A stretch of 64,000 nucleotides of DNA from Polyporus tsugae. Its lineage: Eukaryota > Basidiomycota > Agaricomycetes > Polyporales > Polyporaceae. Under the pieces are notes generated by a model. That model ran no database searches and was not told the DNA's origin. It saw nothing but the letters and a program-made list of their open reading frames with translations. Shown piece by piece: positions 36,540 through 47,944 of this stretch; positions within the stretch are counted from its first letter, which is position 1; the number at the start of each line of letters is the position of its first letter. Position numbers and translations under genes: made by a program. The DNA lies in assembly GCA_024305745.1 (NCBI GenBank), contig JAHRBS010000013.1:2108001-2172000 (forward strand), given 5' to 3'.

Positions 36540-37045
36540 ATGTTTTCCTTCAAGTCCGTGCTCGCCCTCATCACCATTGCCACCTCGGCCGTGGCGATTC
36601 CGGTGAACGATGTGGTGGTCATTACCCCCATCACTGCCCCCGACGCTGGGGCCGTGTGGCCAGTTGGCTCCGTGCAAACGATCACCTGGGACGTCGCGAC
36701 CATTCCGACCGGAAGCCAGGACGCGACGGGGTTCGTGCTGCTCGGCTACCTCGAGGATGGCTCGAGCAATGAGCACCTCGATGTTCGTACGTGATGTTTG
36801 GCTCCGCTGATAGTGGTCAGTTTTCGCTGACGGGGTCGCTGCTGGCAGAGCACCCGCTCGCTGAGAACTTCCTGCTCACGAACGGTGGGGTGAACGTGAC
36901 CGTCCCGAATGTTGCGACTCGCGACGACTACATCGTCGTTTGTGCGTATTTACCCTCCTTATCATGTTGTGCTCCGTTGCTGACGGTGTATTTTGCAGTG
37001 TTCGGCGACTCCGGCAACAAGTCGCCGAAGTTCACCATCCAGTAA
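36540..37045 (+). CDS. Small secreted Kre9/Knh1-like protein 1
   Basis: This is a secreted or wall-associated protein with a Kre9/Knh1-type N-terminal (Ig-like) domain. Exons are 36540-36786, 36849-36941 and 36999-37045 (128 aa). A signal peptide (MFSFKSVLALITIATSAVAI) precedes VVVITPITAPDAGAVWPVGS and QTITWDV. The rest of the fold is HPLAENFLLTNGGVNVTVP and DDYIVVLFGDSGNKSPKFTI, ending directly after FTIQ. There is no Ser/Thr-rich stalk or GPI signal, so it is probably a soluble single-domain protein. A paralogue with the same LFGDSGN ending is at 41347. Confidence 0.87.
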
Positions 37046-37541
37046 ATGGTCGGAGACTGGGATTGATATGATCTCCATGGGTCTTTAGAGTTCATGCAGT
37101 CATTGCCGTAGTTGCGTCCGTATTCCTGCGTCTTAACACGAAGTGTGTCTCATTTAGGATGAGCTTGACGAGTATAGGGCTAAAATTGAATCGGCGTCCT
37201 TGGCTGTTCTTTATCCTTGAAGTTTCCACGCACGGCAGGAGGCTTCTCGAATTCCCTGTCCACATCCCCACGTACGACTCGGTCACTTCAATCAATTGCC
37301 ACGTGTACTAACATAGATACAGTTCGACAGTGGCCGAGCATGTCACCGCTTCTCGAAGGAGTTCTACGAATGTTCATTCCCATATGCAGTCCTGTATCGT
37401 CCCAAGCTGAGCTGCACCACCAACGCCCTGGCTACGGCGAGACATATAAATACCGACACAGAGAGAAAGACGGTCGCTAGTCAAATCCGACCCTTCCATT
37501 TCACCCCATCCCTCCCTCTACGCCCAAGAGACAAGTCCAGT
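37046..37541. other. Intergenic, no gene seen
   Basis: 3' flank of the Kre9-like gene 1 and 5' flank of the methyltransferase. No recognisable feature. Confidence 0.55.
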
Positions 37542-38730
37542 ATGTCCGAAACCCACCGACCGGGCTGGGCGAAACCACTCGATCCATCCTTATATACACC
37601 GGATGAAGAAGAGAAAGCGTTCATGAAGGCGACGACGGGAATCCAGGACGAGGAGGAGCTCAAGGCGCATATCATTGCCGTGCAGACCAAGGCATTTGGG
37701 GTGCGCGTGCCATCTCTGCCTCTCAACCTCGTCAGACAGTCTCTTACGGATCTCCGCAGTACTACAAGTACCCATGCATTCGCATGTTCGAGTTCATGAG
37801 GTGCTGTCCACGTTCCTTCTCGACTGATCACAGTGGGCTTTGGGCAACGCGTTAACGGAAGCAATCTCAGGCTCAAGATAGCCCGGCTTCCAGCGTATCC
37901 TCAGTTCATTGAGCTGGGAAAGCAACGCGACGGTGCGATATTCCTGGACATGGGATGCTGCTGTATGTATTCAACTTCCATCAGCCACTTCGTCTTCTTG
38001 TCTTCGCTTGATTTCATAATCTCCCTGTCTGACTACCCGTTTCAGTTGGGAACGACGTCCGTAAAGCCGTCCTTGATGGATGGCCGACCCATGGAGCAAT
38101 AGCTTCCGACTTGAGCAAGAGTGAGCATTTTTTCTCATTGGATAGCCTTGGGCGATCCAAGTACACTCACGAACGGCTTCCGCAGATCTTTGGAACCTTG
38201 GCCACGAGCTCTTCCGCTCCACTCCGGAGTCATTCCCCGTTCCGTTCCTCGAAGGCGACATCCTCAGCACCTCCTTCTTATCCCCTGCCCCAGTACTCCC
38301 TACGTCCACCACCCCACCAGGTCCAGACGCTCCGCCCCTCCACGAGGTGACGTCCCTCAGCCAACTGCACGGCCGGCTCTCGGCGATCTTCACCGGGGCG
38401 TTCTTCCACCTCTTCAAGTTCGACGGCCAGGCGCACGTCGCGCGCCTCCTCGCCGGGCTCCTCTCACCGGTCCCCGGCTCGATGATCTTCGGCGTGCAGG
38501 GTGGGCGCGCGGTTAAGGGCGAGTGGCGCCCCGCCGAGGGCACCCGCATGAACTGCCACTCGCCCGAGAGCTGGCGGGAGCTCTGGGAGGCCGTCTTTGC
38601 GGAGGCGGGCGCGAAGGTCGAGGTGAAGGCGCGGCTGAGGAAGGACATCGGGGGCATGAGCATGTTCGGGACGTACCCGGAGAACACGGAGCACTACCAT
38701 GTGCTGGAGTGGTCGGTGACGAGGGTATGA
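37542..38730 (+). CDS. SAM-dependent methyltransferase, paralogue 1
   Basis: This is a class I methyltransferase of unknown substrate. Exons: 37542-37700, 37761-37801, 37871-37962, 38046-38120 and 38186-38730 (303 aa). It reads MSETHRPGWAKPLDPSLYTP, then YYKYPCIRMFEFMR, then IARLPAYPQFIELGKQRDG. The SAM-binding motif is AIFLDMGCCFGNDVRKAVLD, with DGWPTHGAIASDLS as motif II. LFRSTPESFPVPFLEGDIL, then LHGRLSAIFTGAFFHLFKFD and MIFGVQGGRAVKGEW follow. It ends YHVLEWSVTRV. The paralogue at 55750-56915 on the opposite strand has the same five-exon pattern and the same start and end motifs. The family occurs near secondary-metabolite and effector-like loci in fungi, but nothing here fixes a substrate. 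Confidence 0.85.
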
Positions 38731-41181
38731 GACCGCGGCGGTTGTGGGTTTCGGGCCGTGATGGAGGTGAGAAGCCGGTCTCGGCTTTGTTTTGTCCCCA
38801 GTCCATGACGTGCCGAAACAGATGTACGAGTGTGCATTGAGAGCTTTGTTCGCGTTGGATGCGATACGCCCTAAAATCGGCATGGTTTAACAACGGGAAG
38901 CGCAATCAGTGTCCCAACATGAGCTTCCAGCTACATTTGCCATGCGAGCCCCTTGTCAATAGCGCCAGGTGACTCCACATACGCAAGCATTCACCTAGTA
39001 TCATCCCTGCAAGCCCTAGAAGCGACCTGAAGCGACCTGCAGCGGGTCATCTGTTCTGTTGATGAAATGCAGCTCCATCATCAGCGTTGCGGCCCACAAG
39101 CCCCGTTGTCGATATCGACCTCCGAGGCCGGTGACGCTCGGTTGTCCGGCATACCTGCAGCTACGTGCGGGCGCGGCCGGGCGGTTTGTGGATTCGGAAC
39201 AAAGTGAGTTCAGCGCTGAATATTGGTCGTAAGTAGCACTAGTACTGACTACAATGCTTACCATGATACCTGAGGTCTGGAGGGTCGGCCCCGTGATGAG
39301 GAGGGAAGATGATGAAGTGGGGCCTTGCGAGGTTTTTTGACTACAACAAGCTCGTAGCCTCCGGGCCTAGACTAGTTCGGAATGAGATACCCGCACATCC
39401 AACCATGTGTCCTAATTCAACAGACGGAAGCTTGGAGAAATTCTAGGGAAGTCCTCCAACTTCCGTGATGTTCTGTGCCACGGTGGAAAGAGAGGGGCAC
39501 CGCAGAAGGACGTTTGCAAGGCCAAAATGCCTATTGCCATGTCGTGGCCTCCTTCGATGAAGTAGAACGTCGACTTGAAGAAGGTCATGGATATAAGACA
39601 TCAGGGTGCTGTTTCATCGGCACACCTTCACCGCGTGCCTATGACGTCTGGGGTTTACGACTGTGCACTTACGGAAACCGGAACAAATGAAAGCCAGAAA
39701 CATCAGTCATCCCCCAGTTCGTGGGTTGAGGGTACGTCGCCGCGTCCACCACCAGGGAAGACGACAATGTGTTCAGGAAAAATGAAAGGTTCTCGGGACT
39801 CAGCACCCAACGGCCATCCAACCAAGTGTCGAGCACGGTCGACCCACTTAAAACCTATTTGGCAGATCACTTAACACATCCGCCCGGACACCACAAACAG
39901 ACAGCGGAGATGACTTACCTACACTGATTGGAGCTTGCCATCACGGCCAAGGGTTTGAAAAAAGCGTTCAAACGCACGCACGGCGTGCCACTGCCAAATC
40001 CCTGTGCGAGGGTCATTCTCTCAGCGCTCACACGGGACGCTGAAGTGCCCCGGAGCGCGGATACTTACTCTTGACAGGGAGATGTCGTCCTCTACGACTT
40101 TACGGCAATCCGTGCTCTCCCTCGCGAGTTCGCCTTGGGGTCGCATTACCGAACCCCGCTGACCTCGCCGCAGTAATCGACGACGTGCCCCCGAGGCGAC
40201 CCGCCAACTTCAAACCAAAAGCGCATTCGCCGTATACCACGGGCAATAAGTATTAATGACACACGTCACCTTGCGCGGTGAGCGGTGAGCGACGAGCCCG
40301 CGCCGCGTCACTGCTGTGTCGTGTCAGTCTGGAGTAACATGATGTGCAACAAGGGGACCTACCGCCGTCACCGTACGTGTGCTGTGTGGTGGGACGGTCT
40401 GCGCACGCCACATCGTGTCGACCAAGCCTATTCGGGTGCCTTTCATCAATTTGAGCTGCCTCGGGACTCGAGAGAGCCTATATGCGCAGCTGTGGAGCGT
40501 CAATAACACTGCAAGGTTCCGCCGAAGAGTACTGAGAAATGAACTTGGCTTGCAATGATCGACCGAGAATCGCAATATTGTAAGGTGTCGGACGTATGTC
40601 GGCCAGGGTCACCTGGGAGCTGCAACACTACTTCCTGGAGCACTCTACCTAGGTTGCGTGGCTAGGACTTTGCGTCTGTGCAAATAAACGGATTGCACCT
40701 GCCCTGCAGAAGGTCGCTGTACGTAGGCTGGAAATAAGGAAGGATCAACGGTGGTCGGACAAGCACGGACTCGGGATCATTGACGTACGTGCGATTCCCA
40801 TAGCTCTGCAGTCGCTCCGGGCGTCGCAATACAGTTCCAGCGGACGCGGGCCACCCGCTCTATCCCCCGATGAGGCTTCGACGGGCATCCTCGCCCCCTC
40901 GTCCCGCATGGGGCATGGTGTCACAGCACTCCAGCGAGCAGCGGCAGGGAGCCCTTCACACCACCCACCCTTCCGCGGAGATCCAGAACAATCTGCCTCG
41001 CACCCTCGCCGTGCGCTAGATGTCCTCACGCCCGCTGTTCGAGGCTCCGGACTAGCTGATGAGGCGAGTCGCCGGACTCTTGAATGGAAGGAAGCTGAGG
41101 AGTGGCCGTGCACAGCAAAGTCGGCCGACCATCGGTTATTTCCCCATTGCCGAGCCTCCGAGGCTCGTGAGTGGTGCGGGG
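38731..41181. other. Intergenic, no gene seen
   Basis: About 2.5 kb with only short uninformative frames. A 10-bp direct repeat (GAAGCGACCT) is present twice at about 39018-39040. No transposon termini or RNA genes recognised. Confidence 0.45.
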
Positions 41182-41187
41182 TATATA
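41182..41187 (+). promoter_or_regulatory. TATA-like element for Kre9-like gene 2
   Basis: TATATA lies 160 bp upstream of the ATG at 41347, comparable to the TATA placement in the paralogue at 36540. It is a short motif, so support is modest. Confidence 0.4.
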
Positions 41188-41346
41188 TTGGCCCATGCTC
41201 AGCCTGTGTTGCCCTCTCCAGCGAACCGTCTCATTGCTTTCGTTCACTCAAGCTCTGAGCAGTCTCCCTTGCTCTCGCATCCTTCGCTCACGCTCTCCCG
41301 TCGCATACGAACCAGAACCACATCTACGCTTTACGACTCACCCGCT

Positions 41347-41940
41347 ATGTTCAAGTCCGTCATGCAGCTCACCGTGTTCTCCTTCGTGCTCTCCCTCCTC
41401 GCTTTCGCGTACGCCCTCCCGATCGCTATCCGCGACGTCTACGTCCCGCCCGTGACGAGCCCCACCGATGGCACCGTTTGGCCAATCGGTACACAGCAGA
41501 ACGTCACTTGGTGAGTCCTCTCGCGTGGACCTCCCCGCCACCTGTGGCTCGTGGTGGCTAATGCGCACGCGCATGCAGGGACACTTCCAACCCGCCCGCC
41601 AGCATCACCAACAAGCAGGGGCAGGTCGTCCTGGCCAAGAGCAGTCTCCTTGATGTTGGTGAGTGCGCCTGTAATGCGTCGGTGGTTCGTCCGTCGTGGG
41701 CATCATTAATATTCCGCGTCCTGCAGAAAACCCCCTGGCCTCCGGCTTCGACATCCTCCAGGGCTGGGTCACTGTCACTGTCCCCAACGTCGAGCCCGGA
41801 GATGACTACACCATCGTCTGTGAGTGAAGCCTCCCTGACTTGTCTAGCCACCCGACAGCGGCATCTGACCCCTGCCCCTTGCAGTGTTTGGAGACTCCGG
41901 CAACGACAGCGAGGTGTTCTCCATCGTGTCCTCCGAGTAG
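41347..41940 (+). CDS. Small secreted Kre9/Knh1-like protein 2
   Basis: Exons are 41347-41510, 41579-41658, 41727-41819 and 41885-41940 (130 aa). A signal peptide (MFKSVMQLTVFSFVLSLLAF) is followed by VYVPPVTSPTDGTVWPIGTQ and QNVTWDTSNPPASITN. The Ig-like fold continues with GQVVLAKSSLLDVENPLASG, WVTVTVPNVEPGDDYTIVLF and GDSGNDSEVFSI, ending VSSE. It has one intron more than the paralogue at 36540. Like that gene it lacks a Ser/Thr stalk and a GPI tail. Possible role in cell-wall glucan assembly or as an abundant secreted protein, by family only. Confidence 0.87.
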
Positions 41941-43692
41941 ACGGTCTGGGCGGCATCCTCACCCCATCACCCCACTTCACGACTTGCATATGCCCTCTTC
42001 ACGAATGTGTCTCACGCGGCATTACGATACGCCTTCTCATACTTAATCGTCGGACTTCTCTTTGGACTCTGTAGGAACATTCGCATTCACACTCGCACCA
42101 CTGTCTGCGCGGAGACGCGCGGCCGGTGGATGTAGCGGACATTTCGTTTCATATTGGATTACATACATACTGGACATTGTACACTGACAAAGTTGTGTTG
42201 GGTCGTGTGTAGATAGTGCGGAAGCCAAGATCCCTTGTATTACTACGTCACAAAAGGATGAATACCATCATCTTCTAGCCCCATTCCAGTCCTTCACGTC
42301 GTACTCAGTAGTCACCCTGAGTCCGATAGCAAGGCCAAACGATCGAGGATGCCGAAGCCTTCTGTACAAGGACCGTACAATGAGGATGCAGGACACACCG
42401 CGAAGACATCGACGTTTCCTCCCCGTGTAAAGTGGACGAAAGCCTGCGGATAGCCTTCTGAATTGAAAACTTTCCATCAAACTTTCACCGCGGTGGAAAG
42501 GCTTTGGAAAGGTGCCAATCTCGAGTCTGGAAAAGCTGGTACGCCTATTGTCCCCAAGGAAAGGCGCCTTTCCAAAGACTTTCCTCCAGTGTGAAAGATC
42601 TTGGAAATCTTGATCATTTCCAACGCCCTTCCGCACTGGCGAAAAGTGGCTTTCTTCGCAGTGACATGGACTCACCCGCAGATGATTGCCACTCTGGATG
42701 ACGTTACATGGACATGCGGCAGAGAGGGGACGATCTGGGAAGAGAAGAGCGAATGAGTTTAAGAAGCCGATAAGGATGGGAAAAATTATGGAATAGGATG
42801 TCTCAGCGTTAAAAAAGTCGTCACGCCGGCCTCGAACGTATCGAGGCAGGTTGGGCTCATTAAATCATTCGTGTTTGTAAAATCATGGACAAGATGGGTT
42901 GAAAGTGGCAAGGGGATTATTTACTTACCAGTTCTTGACGAGGATGGGCGCTGTGTAGCCTCGCCGAGGAGCCTCGAGGTTCACGGTAACAGGCATAGGT
43001 AAGCAGAGGCTCTTCTGCGCCGGCCTTGAGCATACTGAACGATGAGGTCCGTGCATGCGATCACCTCATTTCACCCCATGCGCTTGGGAAGAGGGCCCAG
43101 GGTCTGGAAGACAATAGTCAGCAAGAAGTTCGATGAGAACGAACGGACGGGAAACGGGGAGTCTCAGCATGAGGAATTATTGGTCGTCAGTCTCGCCAAG
43201 GGCGTGTCCGACAGCAATTGGACTTCATTCAAAGAATGAAGAAATCATCGACTCGGCCATAGGGGATGCCGCAGGATAGAAGGTGGACGTACCATGGTGT
43301 TTTGCCGAGCGTCATGCAGGACATCGAGACAAGATATCGAGGCAACAGTGGGAATGTGGACCCTTTACGAGCATGAGGAGAGGGATTTCTGGGAACTAAG
43401 GACGATCGCGGTGAAGGAGGACGATGAGAAGCAAGGAACCTTCCGCGCAAGACGAACCGTAGGAAAATGCAGGCGCCTAATGAGACACGGACACGTGACT
43501 GATTCGCGTCAGTACGCGACGGTTTCCACGGTTGAAGCTAAAAGTAAGCGCTAAGCCCCGGGGTGCCTGATCCAGAACTCGCGCTGCTGACGGCTGGTTC
43601 GACTCTGTTCGACGTCCTCTGCCCGGAGACACCTCAAGACTCACAAGACAAAACACACCCAAGACCGCCCGCCGACAAGAGGCCCACGCACA
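41941..43692. other. Intergenic around MITE copy 2
   Basis: Apart from the transposon at 42396-42663 I see no supported feature. A plus-strand frame near 43042-43239 has no recognised domain. The last 150 bases are the C-rich leader of the kinesin gene. Confidence 0.5.
42396..42663 (-). mobile_element. CACTA-like MITE, copy 2 (268 bp)
   Basis: This element is related to the one at 12227-12444, in opposite orientation. Termini are CACCGCGAAGA (42396-42406, one change from CACTG) and TCTTCGCAGTG (42653-42663). ACA flanks both sides (42393-42395, 42664-42666), a 3-bp target duplication. Long blocks match the reverse complement of copy 1, including GGTGAAAGTTTGATGG and TTCAATTCAGAAGGCTATCC. About 50 extra bases sit in the middle of the GGAAAG-rich palindromic part. 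Non-coding. Confidence 0.8.
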
Positions 43693-46615
43693 ATGTCAAT
43701 GTCAACGCCCTCGGCCAGCAGGCTCGCCCGCCCCGTCCCCTTCACCCCCAAGCGCAAACCCTCCCTTGCCACCGACGATCCCAGCCTCAGCGACTCCCGC
43801 CTCCCCCGCTCCACGACGCCTTCTCTTCTCGCCTCCTCCAAGAAGTACAAGGCCCCCCTCTCTACCGAGTCCCGCACCCGCCTCACCAGCAGGCCCGGTC
43901 CGTTGTTCGTCGCGTCCACGCCATCGCGCAGCAAGAGCCGCGATGGGACCCGACCAAAGACACCGGCGTCCCCGCGCAAGGGCACAGACAGCCCACTGCT
44001 GACGCCGCATGTAAGCGAGATGGATGTGAGCAGGGTCGACCCGGAGGAGGCCCTCGTCGACTTCGAGACGGTCACGGAGGCGGGGGACATCTCGGCGGAT
44101 ATGGACGAGGTGGACGCCATGCTGCGGGAGGATTACGGGAGGGAGGACAAGGTGCTGGTTTCGATTCGGTGAGTAAGGCTCTTCCTCAAGGAGGTCTCCA
44201 TGACCTTTACTCTGGGAATATGTATGAAGCTTCCGAGTGTGAGCGCATATGGCTTACACTGTCGCGCCCAGGATACGACCGTCAGAAAACCCCTCAGCAT
44301 GGGACGCCACCACCGCGACACAACTAAAGACCATGAAGCTCCAGCCGCAACATTGCAAGTCCGCCGTGACCCCGTCACAGGACTTCCACTTCGACGAGAT
44401 CCTCACGGGGTCCGAGAACAAGCCTGTCTACAATGCCGTCGCGCGCAGCCACGTCTGCGCGGCCATGGACGGCTTCAACGCCGTTATCTTCGCGTACGGG
44501 CAGACCGCGTCTGGCAAGACGTTCACGCTCTCCGGCGACGAGGACCAGCCAGGCATCATACCCCGCGCGATGAAGGACGTATTCGCATACATCAAGCGCA
44601 CGCCGACGCGCGAATACCTCCTCCGATGTTCGTACCTCGAGATATACAACGAGGCGATCCACGACCTCCTCGCGCCCCCGTCGTCCTCGGTCTCACAGCC
44701 GGTGCAGATCCAGGGCACAGGGGCGAACGTCGTGCTCACGCCGCTGCGCGAGGAGGTTGTGACGTGCTTGAAGGGCGTGCACGAGGTCTTGCAACGTGGA
44801 GAGGGGAATAGGAGGACTGCGAGCACGGACTGGAACGAGAGAAGTAGCCGGAGTCACAGTGTTTTCCGGCTGGTGATTGAGAGCAGGGAGAGAGGGAGTG
44901 GTGGGGACGAGCCTCCTAGCGGGAGGACGACGCCTGGGTTCCGGCCGCCTACGCCTGGAGGGCCGAGGTTGCAGGCAAGGGGAGGGCGGAGCGTGCAAAC
45001 GTCTGTTCTGGTACGCCGTGGTCTGTGAGCTAGTCAAGAGGCTGCTAACGTCCTCTGCAGAGCTTGATTGATCTGGCAGGATCCGAGAAAGCGACATCAG
45101 ACAAGGACAGGACAAGAGAAGGCAAGTACATCAACACCAGGTCAGTACATGCGCCTTCGCCCTTGCCTTCTAGTGGTTGACTTTTCATACGCAGTCTGCT
45201 CACTCTCGGGACGGTCATCTCGACGCTCGGGGAGAACTCGGCAAAGAACAAGTCGGACCACGTCCCGTTCCGTAACTCGAAGCTGACCCGCATGCTCCAG
45301 CCGTCGCTCTCGGGTAACGCGCGCATCTCCGTCATCTGCACCATTAACCCCGACGCGTCGGCGGTCGCGGAGTCGACTTCAACGCTCCTCTTCGCGCAGC
45401 GCATCAAGCGCGTGCAGCTTCATGCGGAGAAGAAGGAGGTCGTCGACACGGATGCGCTCCTCGAGCGCTATCGTAAGGAGATCGAGGAGCTGCGGAAGCG
45501 GCTCGCGGAGAGGGAGGCCGATGGGCCCGTGCGGACGCGCAGGCTGAGCGCGAGGGAGCAGCTCGACGAGAGCCTCGCGATGCATAACTTGAACGCGCGC
45601 ATCAAGCAACTGACGAAGCTGATCCTGACGAGCCAGACGGTGGACGAGAACAAGGGCGACGAGAGCCGGCCGGCGAGCCCTACGAAGGTCGACTTTGACA
45701 TGTCACCGTATCAGGTTTGTCTTCGGACCGCCGTCGAGCTGCGCGGGGTGTGCGTGCTGACCAATTCAACAGCTCCAACAAGAGCTCCTCGCGGCGAGGC
45801 GGGAGCTTGAGACGCAGGCGACGCAGATCCTCTCACTCGAGGCGGCGCTTGCGACGCGGCCGCAGCTCCCCCCGGACGCGCCCGACAGCGAGAAGGACAA
45901 GGTGTTGAACGAGCAGGCAAAGACGATCCGCGAGCTCGAGATCGTCGTGAGGGGCTACGAGGATAACCTCGGGGAGCCTCTCCGTGCAGTCCGCGAAGAC
46001 GTCGAGAGGGAGTGGGCGGAGAAGCTCGAGGCCGAGGTCCGCGTGCGCGAGGAGAAAGAGGTGTGGGCGGACCAGCTCGTCAAACAGCTCGACAAGGAGC
46101 GCAAGGTTTGTTTATTCCCTGGCAGACAAATCCAACTGCCCGTAAAGAACACAAGGGCGCCGGGGCTGACGACGCATTGATTCTAGATGCGCATCAAGCT
46201 CGAGGAGGAGCGCCATGCACTCGCAGCGTTTGTCAAGAGGTTTGACCAGCTCGGCCTCGGAGGGCTCGTCATCCCGCCGTCGAAGCTCAACCCTCCGATG
46301 CCTACCCCTGGCGGCGCAGCGGCATTGTTTGCGCAGCGACAGAAGACGAAGGTGTCGCAGCTCAAGGAACACTCGATGGCGCCTCTCGCGGAGGCGGAGT
46401 CACCAGTCCGACTAGGGAGCGGGCCCGTGCAGAAGAGCCTGCTAGAAGAGGAGTGGGATGGGGCCGAGGACATCGACGTGAGCATCGAACTCGAGAGGAC
46501 GACACTCAGCATGTCTCCACCGAAGGCCGGTCTCGCTGCTGCCGCCGCTGCCAGGAAGGGCTCACAAAGTCCTACTAGGGAAATACTGGGTGAGAAGGAA
46601 AATCTACCTGTATAA
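43693..46615 (+). CDS. Kinesin-7 (CENP-E/Kip2-like) motor protein
   Basis: This is a microtubule motor. Exons: 43693-44168, 44272-45010, 45061-45140, 45195-45714, 45773-46105 and 46187-46615 (858 aa). The first ~155 residues are Ser/Pro/Arg-rich and precede the motor domain, which starts at VLVSIRIRPSENPS. ATP-binding P-loop AYGQTASGKT lies at about residues 233-242. Switch I is NERSSRSHS, switch II LIDLAGSEKA, and the microtubule-binding loop is HVPFRNSKLTRMLQPSLSGN. The alanine in GQTASGKT is typical of kinesin-7. The motor loop after SRSHSVFRLVIE is expanded by about 40 Gly/Pro/Arg-rich residues. A coiled coil follows the neck (LLERYRKEIEELRKRLAERE). The tail contains no recognised cargo domain. 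Confidence 0.92.
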
Positions 46616-46912
46616 AGTTGACGATCGTTGTCGGCTATGCTCTGCTTTTAGCTACGGTATGTCATCCTTCCTTCGTGCTCGTACCTTGCCATGGGACGGC
46701 GCTGACTAGTTTATGGGGTAGATTTTATTGGTTATGTTGCATCAAGTGCGCAGTGCGCCCATGTACTGTAATACCACACATACACCCCCATGGCTATGTA
46801 CACGTCTCAATATGACCGCAAACATTTCTCTGCTTCTATCTTCTCTACCTACATAGTCCGGAACCAGACTGTGGGACGTCAGATGCTCGATGCTTTTCAA
46901 ACAGGAACAGGA

Positions 46913-47473
46913 TCACGACTGGGAGGTGCGCGACCATCTCATACAGTATACCGTTTCTTCTACTGGCCCCTGGCTCAATCCCAGCTTCAACGACCGCTTC
47001 CCGCCCTCTCCTAACCTGAAGCCCCACTTCTCATAGAACTGTACTCCGCGCTCGTTCTTCTCGAAGACCTGCACCCACAAACCGCGTTCGCTGAACTCTT
47101 CCTGGATGACCTCCATCAGCTTGCTCCCGTGCCCTCTCCGGTCTTCCCCCGCCTTGACGAACAAGTGGTCGAGCTCGTCCTCATCGTTGTTGGGCCCGCC
47201 GTCAGGCTTCACGTTCCCGTAGCCTAGGATCTCGCCCGTGTGCGACTCGAGCACGAACGTTTTGCGGGACTTGGGCGGGAACAGGCGTTTCAGCAGATGC
47301 GGCTGGATGATGTCAAGCGCGTAATGTGGGTCGTCGGAGAAGGTGATGCCGGGTAGGCTCGTGTCGACGGACCGGACGAAGAGCGGTGCGAGCTGCTCGA
47401 CGTCGGATTCGGTCGCTTGGCGGACGATCGGGGACATAAGGATCATAGGTGAGGGCTGTTCGTCTGTTCGCAT
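46913..47473 (-). CDS. GNAT-family N-acetyltransferase
   Basis: This is an acetyl-CoA-dependent acyltransferase of unknown substrate. From MRTDEQPSPMILMSPIVRQA, the conserved GNAT start is VRQATESDVEQLAPLF. The acetyl-CoA loop is DHLFVKAGEDRRGHGSKLME, with the RRGHGS pyrophosphate-binding motif, and the last segment is QVFEKNERGVQFYEKWGFRL. The frame is open further upstream to 47527 only through a GTG, so I chose the ATG at 47473. The downstream ATG at MSPIVRQ is also possible. A single-exon gene in this intron-rich region is unusual. It converges with the kinesin gene, whose stop is 297 bp away. Confidence 0.85.
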   Translation of the reverse strand: MRTDEQPSPMILMSPIVRQATESDVEQLAPLFVRSVDTSLPGITFSDDPHYALDIIQPHLLKRLFPPKSRKTFVLESHTGEILGYGNVKPDGGPNNDEDELDHLFVKAGEDRRGHGSKLMEVIQEEFSERGLWVQVFEKNERGVQFYEKWGFRLGEGGKRSLKLGLSQGPVEETVYCMRWSRTSQS

Positions 47474-47944
47474 CGTCAGTGCTGAAACGGAAAACTGGCC
47501 CGCAGGGAGGGCTTGTGGAAGGCTCACTTTTTCTTGGGGGTCTCCGTCTGTTGTGTGCTAAGCCGCCGCAGGCCAGCTCGATTTTATAGGCCAAGTGGAT
47601 GCTTGCGCGTCGGTTCGGAACACCTTCAATACGTACTACACTAACTAGGGCCCTCTCCGAGGACATGCGCAGCAGAGGGCCCTCTGCTGCGCACGCTGCA
47701 GCGTAGTCGGTGAGTGACTAGAAGAATGTAGTTGTATTTTATCCAGGTGATGTGAGGTGCACACGTTGCGGCTGCGGCTGGGCCGCCACCGTCAGCAGTG
47801 AATTGCAAGTTTGATATTCTCGACCGGCCCGGGTACAGCTCGATTGTGCAAAAACACAATATTACATTGAAGCACTTGTTATCCATGCATGGTACATTCA
47901 AGGGAACCAACTGTTCGATCGATGAGATTGTCGAGGTGTACGTA
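47474..47944. other. Intergenic, no gene seen
   Basis: Upstream of the GNAT gene and downstream of GST 1. It contains a GGGCCCTCT direct repeat around 47650-47683. No gene. Confidence 0.5.
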
